Assembly: GCF_036010505.1 (NCBI RefSeq)
Contig: NZ_CP108569.1
Location: forward strand, 3,297,001 to 3,361,000
Length of the DNA: 64,000 nt
Reading direction: 5' to 3'
Source of the DNA: Streptomyces sp. NBC_01197
GTDB taxonomy: Bacteria > Actinomycetota > Actinomycetes > Streptomycetales > Streptomycetaceae
Below the pieces are notes generated by a model. It saw nothing but the letters and a program-made list of their open reading frames with translations, searched no databases and was not told the origin of the DNA. This document shows positions 43,695 to 52,175 of the stretch, in pieces (the first letter of the stretch is position 1; each line of letters starts with the position of its first letter). The translations under genes were made by a program, and so were the position numbers.

Positions 43695-43985
43695 ATGGCC
43701 ACCTTCGACGTGAACACCGCTCGCGCCCAGCGCATGGAGGCGCTCGGCCGCACCTGGTCGTTCGAACTCGACGGCGACACCTACCAGCTGCCGACCGAGC
43801 TGACCCGCGCCACCGCCGGGGCGCTGCGCGGCCTGGACGACAACGACGTCGACGGATTGCTCGAACTCCTTCTCGGCAAAGAGCAGTTCGCCCGCTTCGC
43901 CAAGCTCGACGTCACCATGCAGGACATCGCCGCCATCCTGGAGGCGTACGGCAAGGAGACCGGGCTCGGCCTGGGGGAAGACTGA
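43695..43985 (+). CDS. Tail assembly chaperone, short form (G-like)
   Basis: A 96-residue protein (STRUCTURE: one strand-rich N-terminus FELDGDTYQLPTEL, then helices LLELLLGKEQFARF and IAAILEAYGKETG). It sits between the tail tube and tape-measure genes, where siphoviruses encode the G protein that chaperones the tape measure. It ends GLGLGED with TGA at 43983. The run GGGGGAA at 43973-43979 just before the stop is a likely slippery site; the -1 frame continues as a second chaperone domain. Confidence 0.8.
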   Translation: MATFDVNTARAQRMEALGRTWSFELDGDTYQLPTELTRATAGALRGLDDNDVDGLLELLLGKEQFARFAKLDVTMQDIAAILEAYGKETGLGLGED

Positions 43986-44401
43986 GCCTCGTCGCGTTCG
44001 CCGAAGAACACGCCGAGGCTCTGGAAGCCGACCTGCTCCGTCATTACGGGGTGGACCTGCTCGACTGGCATCGCGGCCGGCTCTCGTCCCGCCGACTGGC
44101 GATCCTGATCAAGCACCTGCCGCGGGACAGCGCCACCATCCGCGACACGGACGGCGAGACCGCCGACTGGGGAGTCACCGACTACCTGCTGGCGGCCGTC
44201 GTGGACCATCTCGCCGCGGCCAACTGGATGTTCTCCGTCGTCAACGGCGACGGAGAGTCCGACCCGCCGGAGCAGCCGGTACCGGTACCGCGTCCGGGTG
44301 ACAGGGCCGACCGGGACGGAGCAGTGGCCGACGTCACCACGCCGGCCACCACCCCCCAACCCGCCCCGAGCCCGTCGGAACTGGCCCGCTTCTTCAGCTG
44401 A
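43976..44401 (+). CDS. Tail assembly chaperone, frameshift extension (GT-like)
   Basis: Read in the -1 frame relative to the preceding gene, from the GGGGGAA run onward: LSLVAFAEEHAEALEADLL, HYGVDLLDWHRGRLSSRRLA, then IKHLPRDSATIRDTD and a Pro/Thr-rich tail ending ELARFFS. The L-x-W-x(4)-L-S-x-R-x-L pattern is typical of actinophage chaperone T domains. The first start codon in this frame is the GTG at 44051, which would delete the conserved N-terminal helix, so translation by programmed frameshift from 43695 is favoured, giving a fusion of about 235 residues. Confidence 0.78.
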   Translation, partial: GRLSLVAFAEEHAEALEADLLRHYGVDLLDWHRGRLSSRRLAILIKHLPRDSATIRDTDGETADWGVTDYLLAAVVDHLAAANWMFSVVNGDGESDPPEQPVPVPRPGDRADRDGAVADVTTPATTPQPAPSPSELARFFS

Positions 44402-44454
44402 CGCCACCGCCGGCCGCCCCGTGTCGCGGGGCGGCCGGCGGGCACGACCGGGGC

Positions 44455-44847
44455 TCACATCAGCGCACTCACACACCCCAGGACGAGCGACACGGCGGTG
44501 ACGACGAGCACGCAGAGGAGATAGACGCGCTTCCCCTTCACGTTCCTCGGCATGTCGGAAGCGAACGCGGAGCGCTTCGGATTCTCAGGGTCGTACATGA
44601 CCGGTTGCGTTCCCTGAGGCTCCATGGTGAGGCCGCGCATCCACTTGGTGCGCTGCGGTTCTCCATCGCCCCCGTCGTATGCATACTGCACGTCGATCTT
44701 GCCATCTCGGGGAACGGACCTCGCCACCTCCCAGGCGATCGTGTGCCTGCCGCGTTCGCGCAGCGGCCTCTGGAGCACGTAGGGAACCCCAGAGTAAAGA
44801 AGCATCAGGAAAGCAACGAGAAAAACTGTCGCACAGCCATCAAGCAT
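44455..44847 (-). CDS. DUF3592-type membrane protein, copy 1
   Basis: A 130-residue protein. N-terminal helix (CATVFLVAFLMLLYSGVPYV), a soluble strand domain (ERGRHTIAWEVARSVPRDGK, then YDPENPKRSAF) and a C-terminal helix (LLCVLVVTAVSLVLGCVSAL) fit DUF3592. GGGGGA lies 6 bases before ATG 44847. It is on the strand opposite the tail genes and its 130-residue length equals that of copy 4. Function unknown; a cargo or self-protection role is only a guess. Confidence 0.72.
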   Translation of the reverse strand: MLDGCATVFLVAFLMLLYSGVPYVLQRPLRERGRHTIAWEVARSVPRDGKIDVQYAYDGGDGEPQRTKWMRGLTMEPQGTQPVMYDPENPKRSAFASDMPRNVKGKRVYLLCVLVVTAVSLVLGCVSALM

Positions 44848-44869
44848 CTGAAATCCCCCATGCTTTGCA

Positions 44870-45336
44870 TCACCATAAATTACACGCGAGCATTTTCCTG
44901 GCCGCTCCGTTGTCTTGTGGAACTTGCAGGAGAACCACAAGGAGGGAGGGCCACCCTGTCCGTAACCATCCCACCATAGAAGAGATTGACCGGAGGATAA
45001 ATCTGGACAGCGGGCCGGGACCGTTGCCTGAGCAAGGTTCACCCACCGCTATCACCAGGCCAAGAATTTCCAGGAGCACGCCGGAGCCGCCGTACATGCG
45101 GGCAACCAGTGCGGAAAGCGCGGCATACAGCCGCGCGAATAAATGCGGGCCGGAGCCGTCGGATCGAGATCCACTTCGACCATCTGACCCACTGCCCCCA
45201 GCCCTCTCCCGCACAACGTGACCGCCCACGCCACAGCCATTACCGCTGCGGCGAGAACCATGAAAAGAATGCCGCACCACGGATTATCTGTATTCAGTTT
45301 CGTGCCGCCGCGTCTGCCCGGCCCCGGACCCGTCAC
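44870..45336 (-). pseudogene. Frameshifted small membrane protein remnant
   Basis: Two overlapping frames together read as one plausible protein: CGILFMVLAAAVMAVAWAV, then VEVDLDPTAPA in one frame, and LFARLYAALSALVARMYGG with VLLEILGLVIAVGE in the other. The break is near 45150. Each half has a hydrophobic helix, so a two-helix protein was probably disrupted. Either real decay or a sequencing error. Confidence 0.4.
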
Positions 45337-45384
45337 ATCCCGAAGCCGCCTCGCCAGGCGTCACTACCACCAGGCTCACCCCGG

Positions 45385-45775
45385 TCAGATCACCAAACCG
45401 ATGCAGAGCAGCACGAGCGCGACAACCGTCACCGATGCCAGAACCGCCAGAAAAACAATCTTTTTCCTGGGGTTCCGGGACATGAAGATCACAAATTCGG
45501 CTCGCTTGGGATTTTGCGGATCGGTAAATGACCCGCTCACCCCCCTGCGGGTACTGAGAGCAGCCGCGCTGCCACATAGTGCGCCGCTCTCGCTCCTGGG
45601 TGATGTACATGTATTCCACGTCGATCTTTCCGTCTCGCGGAACGGATCGGCGTACCACCGTCGAATCAACAACCACTCCTCTCTTCCGCAGAGGAGCCTG
45701 TGCAAGATAAGGAATTCCAGAACCCAGAAGCACCACAAGAGAAATGAAGAAAATTATGCCGACAACGACAAACAT
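45385..45775 (-). pseudogene. DUF3592-type membrane protein, copy 2, frameshifted
   Basis: Starts at ATG 45775 after GGGGAGG with a helix (FVVVGIIFFISLVVLLGSG), then LRKRGVVVDSTVVRRSVPRD. In the original frame it runs into unrelated residues after GGERVIYR; in a second frame the expected end resumes: DPQNPKRAEFVIFMSRN and a C-terminal helix (VFLAVLASVTVVALVLLCIG). The shift is near 45525. Comparison with copies 1 and 4 makes the loss of frame clear. Confidence 0.65.
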
Positions 45776-45836
45776 TGAGCCTCCCCTTTCGCTCTGAAGG
45801 CGGCACGCAACTTCACCAGGCCACCGCAGCGAAGAC

Positions 45837-46019
45837 TCAGGACAAAACCGTCGGAGACAGGATCCCCACAACAGCAAAGAGGCACCAAAGAGTACTCATC
45901 ATCGCAGTGAACACACCGCTGAATCCAACGTGATCATCCGCCTCCGTTCGCGGCATTGACCGCCGCTGACGCCGAGGATCATAAAGAATAGGTATCTCCG
46001 AACCCACCCGGAAACTCAC
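45837..46019 (-). pseudogene. DUF3592-type fragment, copy 3 (C-terminal half only)
   Basis: A 60-residue frame beginning at a GTG that overlaps the copy 4 stop (GTGA). It contains PILYDPRRQRRSMP, the counterpart of YDPENPKRAEF, and a C-terminal helix (MSTLWCLFAVVGILSPTV), but lacks the N-terminal helix and most of the soluble domain. It looks like the product of a deletion between tandem paralogues. Confidence 0.5.
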
Positions 46020-46408
46020 ATCAACGTGCTCACACAGCCGAGGACGAGCGAGGCGAGTGCCACCACCATCAGGATGAGGAGGAGATTCCGCCTCCTGCTC
46101 ACGTTTTCCGGCATAAGGGAAACGAATTCGGCACGCTTCGGATTCTCGGGGTCATACACAACCTCCTGAGAACCCGAGGGCATCGCCGTAAGACCGACCC
46201 TGGCAATGCTGTGCAATCCGCCGTCGCGCCCGTCGTATCCGTACCTCACGGTTATTTTCCCGTCCTGGGGCACCGACTTGGAAGCCTCCCAAGCCCATGT
46301 TTTCACACCCCTTTTTCGCAGCGGAGCCTGCTTGAGGTAAGGGAATCCGAAACCAATAAGGCCCAGGACCGCGACAGCGAAAACAACTCCACAGACTTCG
46401 ATCTCCAC
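46016..46408 (-). CDS. DUF3592-type membrane protein, copy 4
   Basis: A 130-residue protein with the same plan as copy 1: N-terminal helix (VCGVVFAVAVLGLIGFGFPY), LRKRGVKTWAWEASKSVPQD, YDPENPKRAEFVSLMP, then a C-terminal helix (LLLILMVVALASLVLGC). It is the upstream gene of the minus-strand cassette 44.4-46.4 kb. The cassette has visibly lower GC than the tail genes around it, which points to later insertion. Confidence 0.72.
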   Translation of the reverse strand: MEIEVCGVVFAVAVLGLIGFGFPYLKQAPLRKRGVKTWAWEASKSVPQDGKITVRYGYDGRDGGLHSIARVGLTAMPSGSQEVVYDPENPKRAEFVSLMPENVSRRRNLLLILMVVALASLVLGCVSTLM

Positions 46409-46577
46409 AGACCCTCCACATTTCCTTTCGTGGATGATGACACAGCGTCACCTCTGGTGGCAACAAGCCGAGGGCATCACAGCAATGGGACTATCCTGTG
46501 CAAATTTCTCTTATGGTGACATTCCCGACGCCACCGGAGAGCAGATGCAGTACCGATACGCGCAGAAGGGCTGACCG

Positions 46578-47150
46578 ATGACGACGAACGAAGAATGCCT
46601 CACCAAGGACACCGAAATTCTGCAGGCCGTAAAAGGCGTCCAGGACTCGATCCCGGGGAAGGGCCCGAGTCGGCTGGCCACCGAGGAGTACATCGCCAAA
46701 CAGATCAGCGAACTGAAGAAGTCCTCCGCGGTAAAGGGAACAGCGGCACCCGAAGCCGAGAAGAAAGCCGAGCCCGGAACGGTCGAGACCCTTTTGCAGG
46801 GCCTCGTCGGCAAGGACATCGTAGAGAGCGTCAAGAGCCTCGCCACATCGTCGTTCTCGATGACGACGGCCGTGACGCTGGGTCTTGCACTGGTGGGCAC
46901 TCTCGGCCTGAAGCTCATCCAGTTCGATCACGCGCTGACGAAATTCTTGGAGGGCAAAGGAAAGAAGGTCGGCGTAACCAAGGCCGGGCTCCCCAAGCTC
47001 GAAAGCACCGAGGTCACGCAGATGTCGGCCCCCGACACCGAATGGACCAATCGCTCGGTCGCAAGGATCGAAGCGGCGACCCGGAAGCTCGACACCGCGA
47101 TCGGCAGCCTGCACACCAAAGTCGACGGGCTACTCGCCGAGTTCGCCTGA
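46578..47150 (+). CDS. Hypothetical tail-cluster protein with one membrane helix
   Basis: A 190-residue protein. A helical N-terminus (Lys/Glu-rich) leads to one hydrophobic helix near 97-115 (SMTTAVTLGLALVGTLGLKL), and a C-terminal coiled-coil-like region (VARIEAATRKLDTAIGSLHT). Not recognised. It precedes the tape-measure genes. AGAAGGG precedes the ATG at 46578. The 169 bases upstream hold its promoter region and the divergent cassette start. Confidence 0.6.
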   Translation: MTTNEECLTKDTEILQAVKGVQDSIPGKGPSRLATEEYIAKQISELKKSSAVKGTAAPEAEKKAEPGTVETLLQGLVGKDIVESVKSLATSSFSMTTAVTLGLALVGTLGLKLIQFDHALTKFLEGKGKKVGVTKAGLPKLESTEVTQMSAPDTEWTNRSVARIEAATRKLDTAIGSLHTKVDGLLAEFA

Positions 47151-47235
47151 CCGCTCATCAGCGGCGCACGCCCTCACCCACCCTCCCGGCCGCCAGCCGG
47201 TCGGCTGAACAGGCCGATGAACGATCGGACATGGA

Positions 47236-48429
47236 ATGGCGTTCACAGCCACACTCAAAAAAGCTTCCGACAGCCTCCGCGGCTTCAAGACCAACCTCGA
47301 ACAGGCCGACCGGGCGGCCTCCGGCCTCAAGAAGAGCGTTCAGAGCAGCAACAGCGGAATCACCAGCATCAAGTCCTCGTCCCAGCAGTCCGCCAAGGAA
47401 CTCAAGTCGCTTCAACTGGCGGCCGACAAGGCGGAGAAGTCCGTCACCAAGGCCGGCAAGTCCGGGCAGACCGGCGGGACCGGCATAGGCAAGTTCCAGA
47501 CCGGCGCGGCCAAGGCCGACAAGGGCATGCAGGGGCTCAACAAGTCGATGAAGGGAAACCTCATCGGCGTCCTCATGGCGCTGCTGGCCCCGCTGATCGC
47601 CAAGATCGTGGACATGGCGATGCAGTCCAAGACCATGCAGAAGATCCTCAACACCGCCTTCAACGTCATCAAGAGCGTCATCACCAGTGTGATGAAGGCC
47701 GTCGGACCTGTCATGAAGGCCGCCGGCGCGCTGATGAAGAAGGTATGGGACGGGATCAAGACGGCGGTCTCGGTAGTCGTCAAGGCCGTCGCGACCGTCA
47801 TCAAGACCTATTTCAACCTCTGGAAGACGGTCATCACCACGGCCATGAACGCCGTGAAGAAGGTCATCACCACGGTCTGGAACGGCATCAAGTCCGTCAT
47901 CTCGCCGGTGGTCAACTGGATCAAGAGCGTCGTGCCGGCGGCTTTCACCGCCGTCAAGAGCAAACTGTCCAGCGCCTGGAACGGCCTGAAGTCCATCGCC
48001 GGCAGCGCGTTCGGCGCCATCAAGGGAGCCGTCACCGGCCCGATCAACGCCGTGATCGGCCTGATCAACTCGGCGATCGGCAAGCTCAACGGCATCCGGG
48101 TCTCCGTACCGGGCTGGGTGCCTGTCGTCGGCGGGAAGTCATTCGGCATCCATCTGCCGACCATCCCCCGCCTCGCCCAGGGCGGCATCGTCCAGCCGCA
48201 GAACGGCGGCGTGCACACCATCGTCGCCGAGGCCGGTGAGGCCGAAGCCGTCCTGCCGCTCTCCAAGCTGAGCCGACTGCTCGGCCACACCACCCGCGCC
48301 GGCCAGGTCGGCACCGGCGCCGCCGCCACCGACGGCGGGTTCTACATCGAGCAGTACTACGAAGCGACCAGCAGCAGCCTCCAGGACACCGCCACCGCTC
48401 TGCTGTTCCTGTCCAAGGCCCGAGGGTGA
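47236..48429 (+). CDS. Tape-measure-like protein 1
   Basis: A 397-residue helical protein. Lys/Ser-rich coiled coil (1-100) leads to a hydrophobic patch (LIGVLMALLAPLIAKIVDMA), then repeated motifs such as VWNGIKSVISPVVNWIKSV, SAWNGLKSIAGSAFGAIKG and INAVIGLINSAIGKLNG, typical of tape-measure repeats. Near the C-terminus is FGIHLPTIPRLAQGGIV, the usual end signature. It is much shorter than most siphovirus tape measures (often 800 or more), implying a short tail if it acts alone. It overlaps the next gene by four bases. Confidence 0.8.
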   Translation: MAFTATLKKASDSLRGFKTNLEQADRAASGLKKSVQSSNSGITSIKSSSQQSAKELKSLQLAADKAEKSVTKAGKSGQTGGTGIGKFQTGAAKADKGMQGLNKSMKGNLIGVLMALLAPLIAKIVDMAMQSKTMQKILNTAFNVIKSVITSVMKAVGPVMKAAGALMKKVWDGIKTAVSVVVKAVATVIKTYFNLWKTVITTAMNAVKKVITTVWNGIKSVISPVVNWIKSVVPAAFTAVKSKLSSAWNGLKSIAGSAFGAIKGAVTGPINAVIGLINSAIGKLNGIRVSVPGWVPVVGGKSFGIHLPTIPRLAQGGIVQPQNGGVHTIVAEAGEAEAVLPLSKLSRLLGHTTRAGQVGTGAAATDGGFYIEQYYEATSSSLQDTATALLFLSKARG

Positions 48430-49709
48430 CGCGTTCCCGGCGGGACCCCACGTCCGGCGGGGCACGACCCGCTGCCGCCCTGACCACCTTCCGGACCGTG
48501 GCCCTCCAGACCGGCACCGCCGTCCTGGCCATGCGGCGCGAACTCGTCGGGGTCCAGGCCCCCGTCCGTACGCTGTCCACGCGGGCAGCCACCACCGCCC
48601 CCGCGCTGCGCCAGTTGCGTACGGCAACGACGAAAGCCGGCAGTGCGGTGCGCAAGGCCGGACGTTCAGCCGCCACCGCCGCCACCCGCATCCGCGCAGG
48701 CGCCGGCCGCATCCGGGGCCCGCTCGGTGTGCTCGGGGCCCTCGCCGCCGGGGCAGGGGTCTTCGGATCCGTGACGGATCTGCTCGGCAGCTACACCCCG
48801 AAGGTCACCAAGTTCATGACCCTCTTCGGCACCGCCATGACGCTCGGCTCGATCGCCATGACCGCCATCAACACGGCCATGAAGGCGAACCCGCTCGGCT
48901 TCGTCCTCGCGATCGTCACTCCGCTGGTCGCCTGTCTCGTCGACTACGCGGTGAACTCCGAAACCGGTCAGCAGACCATCCAGCAGGTCTTCCAGGCCGC
49001 CCTGAACGGCTTCAAGGCCGCCTGGGCGTTCATGGCACCAGTCATCCGGGGCTGGGCGAAGACCATTTCCGAGGTGTTCGACGGCGTACAGAAGACCGTC
49101 GGCTCCGTACTGAAGGCCGTTGGCTCCGCGATCAGTTCGGGGTTCCAGGGCGCCGGGAACGCGATCTCCTCCGCCACCCACGCCGTCACCTCGATCGTCA
49201 GGGGCGCCTGGAACGGCTTCAAGGGCGTCATCCAGCCGGTCATGAACTGGCTGACCAGGACGCTCCCTTCGGCCTTCACCCGGGTGCGCGACGCCATGTC
49301 GAAGTCTCTGCACGGCATGGGGAACTTCCTGTCCACCGGCATCCAGACCGTCGCCGGGGTCGTCACCGGGCCCGTCAAGGGGCTGATCGCCTTCGCCAAC
49401 TGGATCATCGACGGGCTCAACCACCTGAGCTTCAGCTTCTTCGGCAAGAAGTTCGGCGTGCACCTGTCGAAGATCCCGCAGCTCGCCGATGGCGGTGTCG
49501 TCCTGCCCGCCGCCGTGCCGGGCGCCTCCGCCGTCCAGCCGCTCTCCTCGCTCGCCCGCTTCCTCCCCGCGCCGTCCGGCGCCTCCGCCACCACCGGGCC
49601 CGCCTTCTTCGCCGGCCGCCCCGGGATCCGCGTCTACGAGGAGCGCGAGGGCAGCAGCCCGCTGACCGTCGCGGACGACCTGCTCTTCCTGTACCGCACC
49701 GCAGCCTGA
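48426..49709 (+). CDS. Tape-measure-like protein 2
   Basis: A 427-residue protein starting at GTG 48426 within GTGA of the previous gene. Basic N-terminus, a hydrophobic patch (VLGALAAGAGVFGSVTDLLG), then AWNGFKGVIQPVMNWLTR and INFANWIIDGLNHLSF-like repeats (as FANWIIDGLNHLSFSFFG), and the same end signature FGVHLSKIPQLADGGVV. Its similarity to protein 1 in the C-terminal third suggests a tandem duplication or a split tape measure. Tail length cannot be decided by sequence alone. Confidence 0.78.
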   Translation: MTRSRRDPTSGGARPAAALTTFRTVALQTGTAVLAMRRELVGVQAPVRTLSTRAATTAPALRQLRTATTKAGSAVRKAGRSAATAATRIRAGAGRIRGPLGVLGALAAGAGVFGSVTDLLGSYTPKVTKFMTLFGTAMTLGSIAMTAINTAMKANPLGFVLAIVTPLVACLVDYAVNSETGQQTIQQVFQAALNGFKAAWAFMAPVIRGWAKTISEVFDGVQKTVGSVLKAVGSAISSGFQGAGNAISSATHAVTSIVRGAWNGFKGVIQPVMNWLTRTLPSAFTRVRDAMSKSLHGMGNFLSTGIQTVAGVVTGPVKGLIAFANWIIDGLNHLSFSFFGKKFGVHLSKIPQLADGGVVLPAAVPGASAVQPLSSLARFLPAPSGASATTGPAFFAGRPGIRVYEEREGSSPLTVADDLLFLYRTAA

Positions 49710-49911
49710 CAGTCGCGGCACCGCCGCCCGGCGCCCGACCCGCCGTGCCTCTCACCGCCGCCGGGCCCGCACCGCGCCCTGATCCACAACCGCCGTACGC
49801 CGTCGGCCGGTTCCGCGTACCCGCGCACCACCACAACCCCGCCGCGCCCAGCCCCTCCCCCGGCGGCGCCCCCGCCCGTACACCAAGCCCGAAGCGAGGT
49901 GACGGCCCGAC

Positions 49912-50877
49912 ATGGCCGATACCGTCTCCACCCTCCCGAACGCCCTGCCCAACACCACCGCAGTCACCGACGACGCCAACCCCGGCGCCCTGATCACCCT
50001 CGACGGGCAGATCCAGTGGGGCGGGCTCCTCATGGGCACCGGCACGCCCTACCCGGTGGACCGCACCGGCATCACCGGCTGGGACGACCTGCCCGAGCTG
50101 GACCTCGGCGACGTGCTCCGGCCCGACCAGCACGGCGCCTGGCCCGGCGACCGCTGGGCCCAGCCCCGGCTGATCGGCGCGACCGTCTGGCTGGCGCCCC
50201 CGGCCGGCACCGACCCGCTCGCCACCGCGGCGGCGTTCCGCTCCGCGACCGGCCCCGACGGTAAGGAACGCTGGCTCGCCGTACGGCTGCTGGGCGAGAC
50301 CCTGGCAGTACGTGCCCGGGTCAGCCGCCGCGTCGTACCGCAGGACCGCTCGTACGCCCTGCAGGGGTTCGCCAAGGTCAGCGTCCAGTGGACGGCCACC
50401 GATCCGCGCCGCTACGGCACCGTGCTGCACGACGCCGTGACCGGACTGCCCGTCGGTGAGTCCGGCCTCGTCTGGGACGACACCGCCGGCTCCGGCCTGC
50501 GGTGGCCCCTGGACTGGGGCGCGGCCGGCGCCGCCGGATCGATCACCGCGGTCAACGCGGGCGGCGCCTCCGTACGGCCCGTCGTGGAGTTCCGCGGCCC
50601 AGTACAACGGCCGTCGCTGACCCGGCTCTCCGACGGCCGTCAGCTCCAGTACGACCTGGCGCTCGGCGCCGGGGACGTCCTCACGGTGGACACCGAGACG
50701 GGCACGGTGCTGCTCAACGACACCGCGTCCCGCATCTACACCGCCACCCCGGACTCCTCACCGGAGCAGTTGTTCCAGCTGGAACCGGGCACGACCGACC
50801 TGGCGTTCCGCTCGGACGACACGACCCCGTCCCCGGCCGCGTCGGTCACCGTCCGCTGGCGCGACGGGCACTGGTGA
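49912..50877 (+). CDS. Distal tail protein (Dit-like)
   Basis: A 321-residue protein placed directly after the tape measures, where siphoviruses encode the Dit hub ring. The N-terminal half has DGQIQWGGLLMGTGTPYPV and LIGATVWLAPPAGTDP; the second half is strand-rich (VEFRGPVQRPSLTRLSDG). GAGGTGACGG precedes the ATG at 49912. It would form the ring that joins tube and tip. The 200 bases upstream contain no gene. Confidence 0.72.
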   Translation: MADTVSTLPNALPNTTAVTDDANPGALITLDGQIQWGGLLMGTGTPYPVDRTGITGWDDLPELDLGDVLRPDQHGAWPGDRWAQPRLIGATVWLAPPAGTDPLATAAAFRSATGPDGKERWLAVRLLGETLAVRARVSRRVVPQDRSYALQGFAKVSVQWTATDPRRYGTVLHDAVTGLPVGESGLVWDDTAGSGLRWPLDWGAAGAAGSITAVNAGGASVRPVVEFRGPVQRPSLTRLSDGRQLQYDLALGAGDVLTVDTETGTVLLNDTASRIYTATPDSSPEQLFQLEPGTTDLAFRSDDTTPSPAASVTVRWRDGHW

Positions 50878-50959
50878 CCGCCCGCCCCGCCGCTCGTCTT
50901 CCCCTTCCGCTCTCTGTCTTGTTCCGACGTATCCCGCAGCACCCGTCCAGGAGGACCTC

Positions 50960-52165
50960 ATGCCCGTGCGCAGCGCATGGCTCGTCAACCGCACCGACGC
51001 CGAGCCCGGCCAGTCCCGTTCCGACACCCGGCTCGCCCCCACCGGCACCATGACCCCGACGAGTGGGCTCACCAGCCGCAGCGGCATCATCCCGGGCTCG
51101 CCCGACGGCAAGTCCCTGATGTCCGCTTTCTACGTCTTCAGCTCCACCGCCGGCATGACCGCGACCGTCGCCCCGGGCCGGGCCGTCGTCCAGGGCACCG
51201 CGGCGGCGGGGGCCTACCCGGTCGTCCTCACCGACTACACGCCCGTGGTGTTCGCCGACGGTGACGCCAACAACCCGCGGACCGACCTGGTGGTCCTGCG
51301 GATCTACGACGCCCAGTACGACAACGCCGGCCGCACCGAGGCGGTCCTGGAGATCATCCAGGGCGCCCCGGCCGGCACCCCGCAGGCCCCCGCGGCACCC
51401 GACGCCGCTCTGCCGCTGGCCACCGTGCAGATCCCGGCGGGCGCCTCGGTCGGCACCGGCGGCATCGCCTGGTCGAGCGCCGTGGCCAATCTCCGTACCA
51501 GCACCGTCGCGGCCGGCGGCATCCTGCCGCTGTACGGGAACACCACCGAGGCGGGCAGTTACCCGGGCCAGTACCGCGACATCAGCAACCAGCTCCAGCG
51601 CTGGGACGGCTCGCAGTGGGTGGGCTACCCGAGCCAGACCGGCGGGATCGCCCCGACCGGGCAGCTCGCCACCGGCGGTTACGTCGGCCAGTACCGGGAC
51701 AACAACGGCCGGCTGGAGCGCTGGACCGGCACCACGTGGATGCTCGCCATGCCCAGCCCGGCGTTCGCGTTCCACAACGACGGCGGTTACTGCAAGACCA
51801 CCACGTGGACCGAGACGGTGACCGACACCACCGGTGCGACGGTGACCGCCACCTTCACCGCGCCCGTGTCGGGGAAGGTCCTGGTCACGGTGGGCTTCCA
51901 GGGCACGCCCTCCATCGACGGCGGCTGGGGCCGGATGTCCGCGAACATCCGCAAGGACGGCGTACTGGTCACCGGTCTCGGCGCCGACGAGACCCGTTCC
52001 GCCATCGACACCGGCCGGGGCAGCCAGTCGGTGAGCACCGTATTCCCGGTCACCGGCCTGGTGGCGGGAGCCCAGTACACCGCTGTCTCGGCGTACTCCT
52101 CCAGCGCCACGACCAACAACCACTGGTTCGACAACCGGTTCGTCCGCGTCGACCCGATGCTCTGA
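50960..52165 (+). CDS. Tail tip/receptor-binding-like protein
   Basis: A 401-residue strand-rich protein. An N-terminal hook region (LTSRSGIIPGSPDGKSLMSA) is followed by a domain rich in strands, then two tandem repeats of the pattern G-Q-Y-R-D-x(4-6)-L-x-R-W-x-G (YPGQYRDISNQLQRWDG and YVGQYRDNNGRLERWTG), and a C-terminal beta domain. The repeats resemble modules in baseplate and fibre proteins. GGAGG precedes the ATG at 50960. It may decide target range. Confidence 0.68.
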   Translation: MPVRSAWLVNRTDAEPGQSRSDTRLAPTGTMTPTSGLTSRSGIIPGSPDGKSLMSAFYVFSSTAGMTATVAPGRAVVQGTAAAGAYPVVLTDYTPVVFADGDANNPRTDLVVLRIYDAQYDNAGRTEAVLEIIQGAPAGTPQAPAAPDAALPLATVQIPAGASVGTGGIAWSSAVANLRTSTVAAGGILPLYGNTTEAGSYPGQYRDISNQLQRWDGSQWVGYPSQTGGIAPTGQLATGGYVGQYRDNNGRLERWTGTTWMLAMPSPAFAFHNDGGYCKTTTWTETVTDTTGATVTATFTAPVSGKVLVTVGFQGTPSIDGGWGRMSANIRKDGVLVTGLGADETRSAIDTGRGSQSVSTVFPVTGLVAGAQYTAVSAYSSSATTNNHWFDNRFVRVDPML

Positions 52166-52175
52166 GGAGGGCAGC

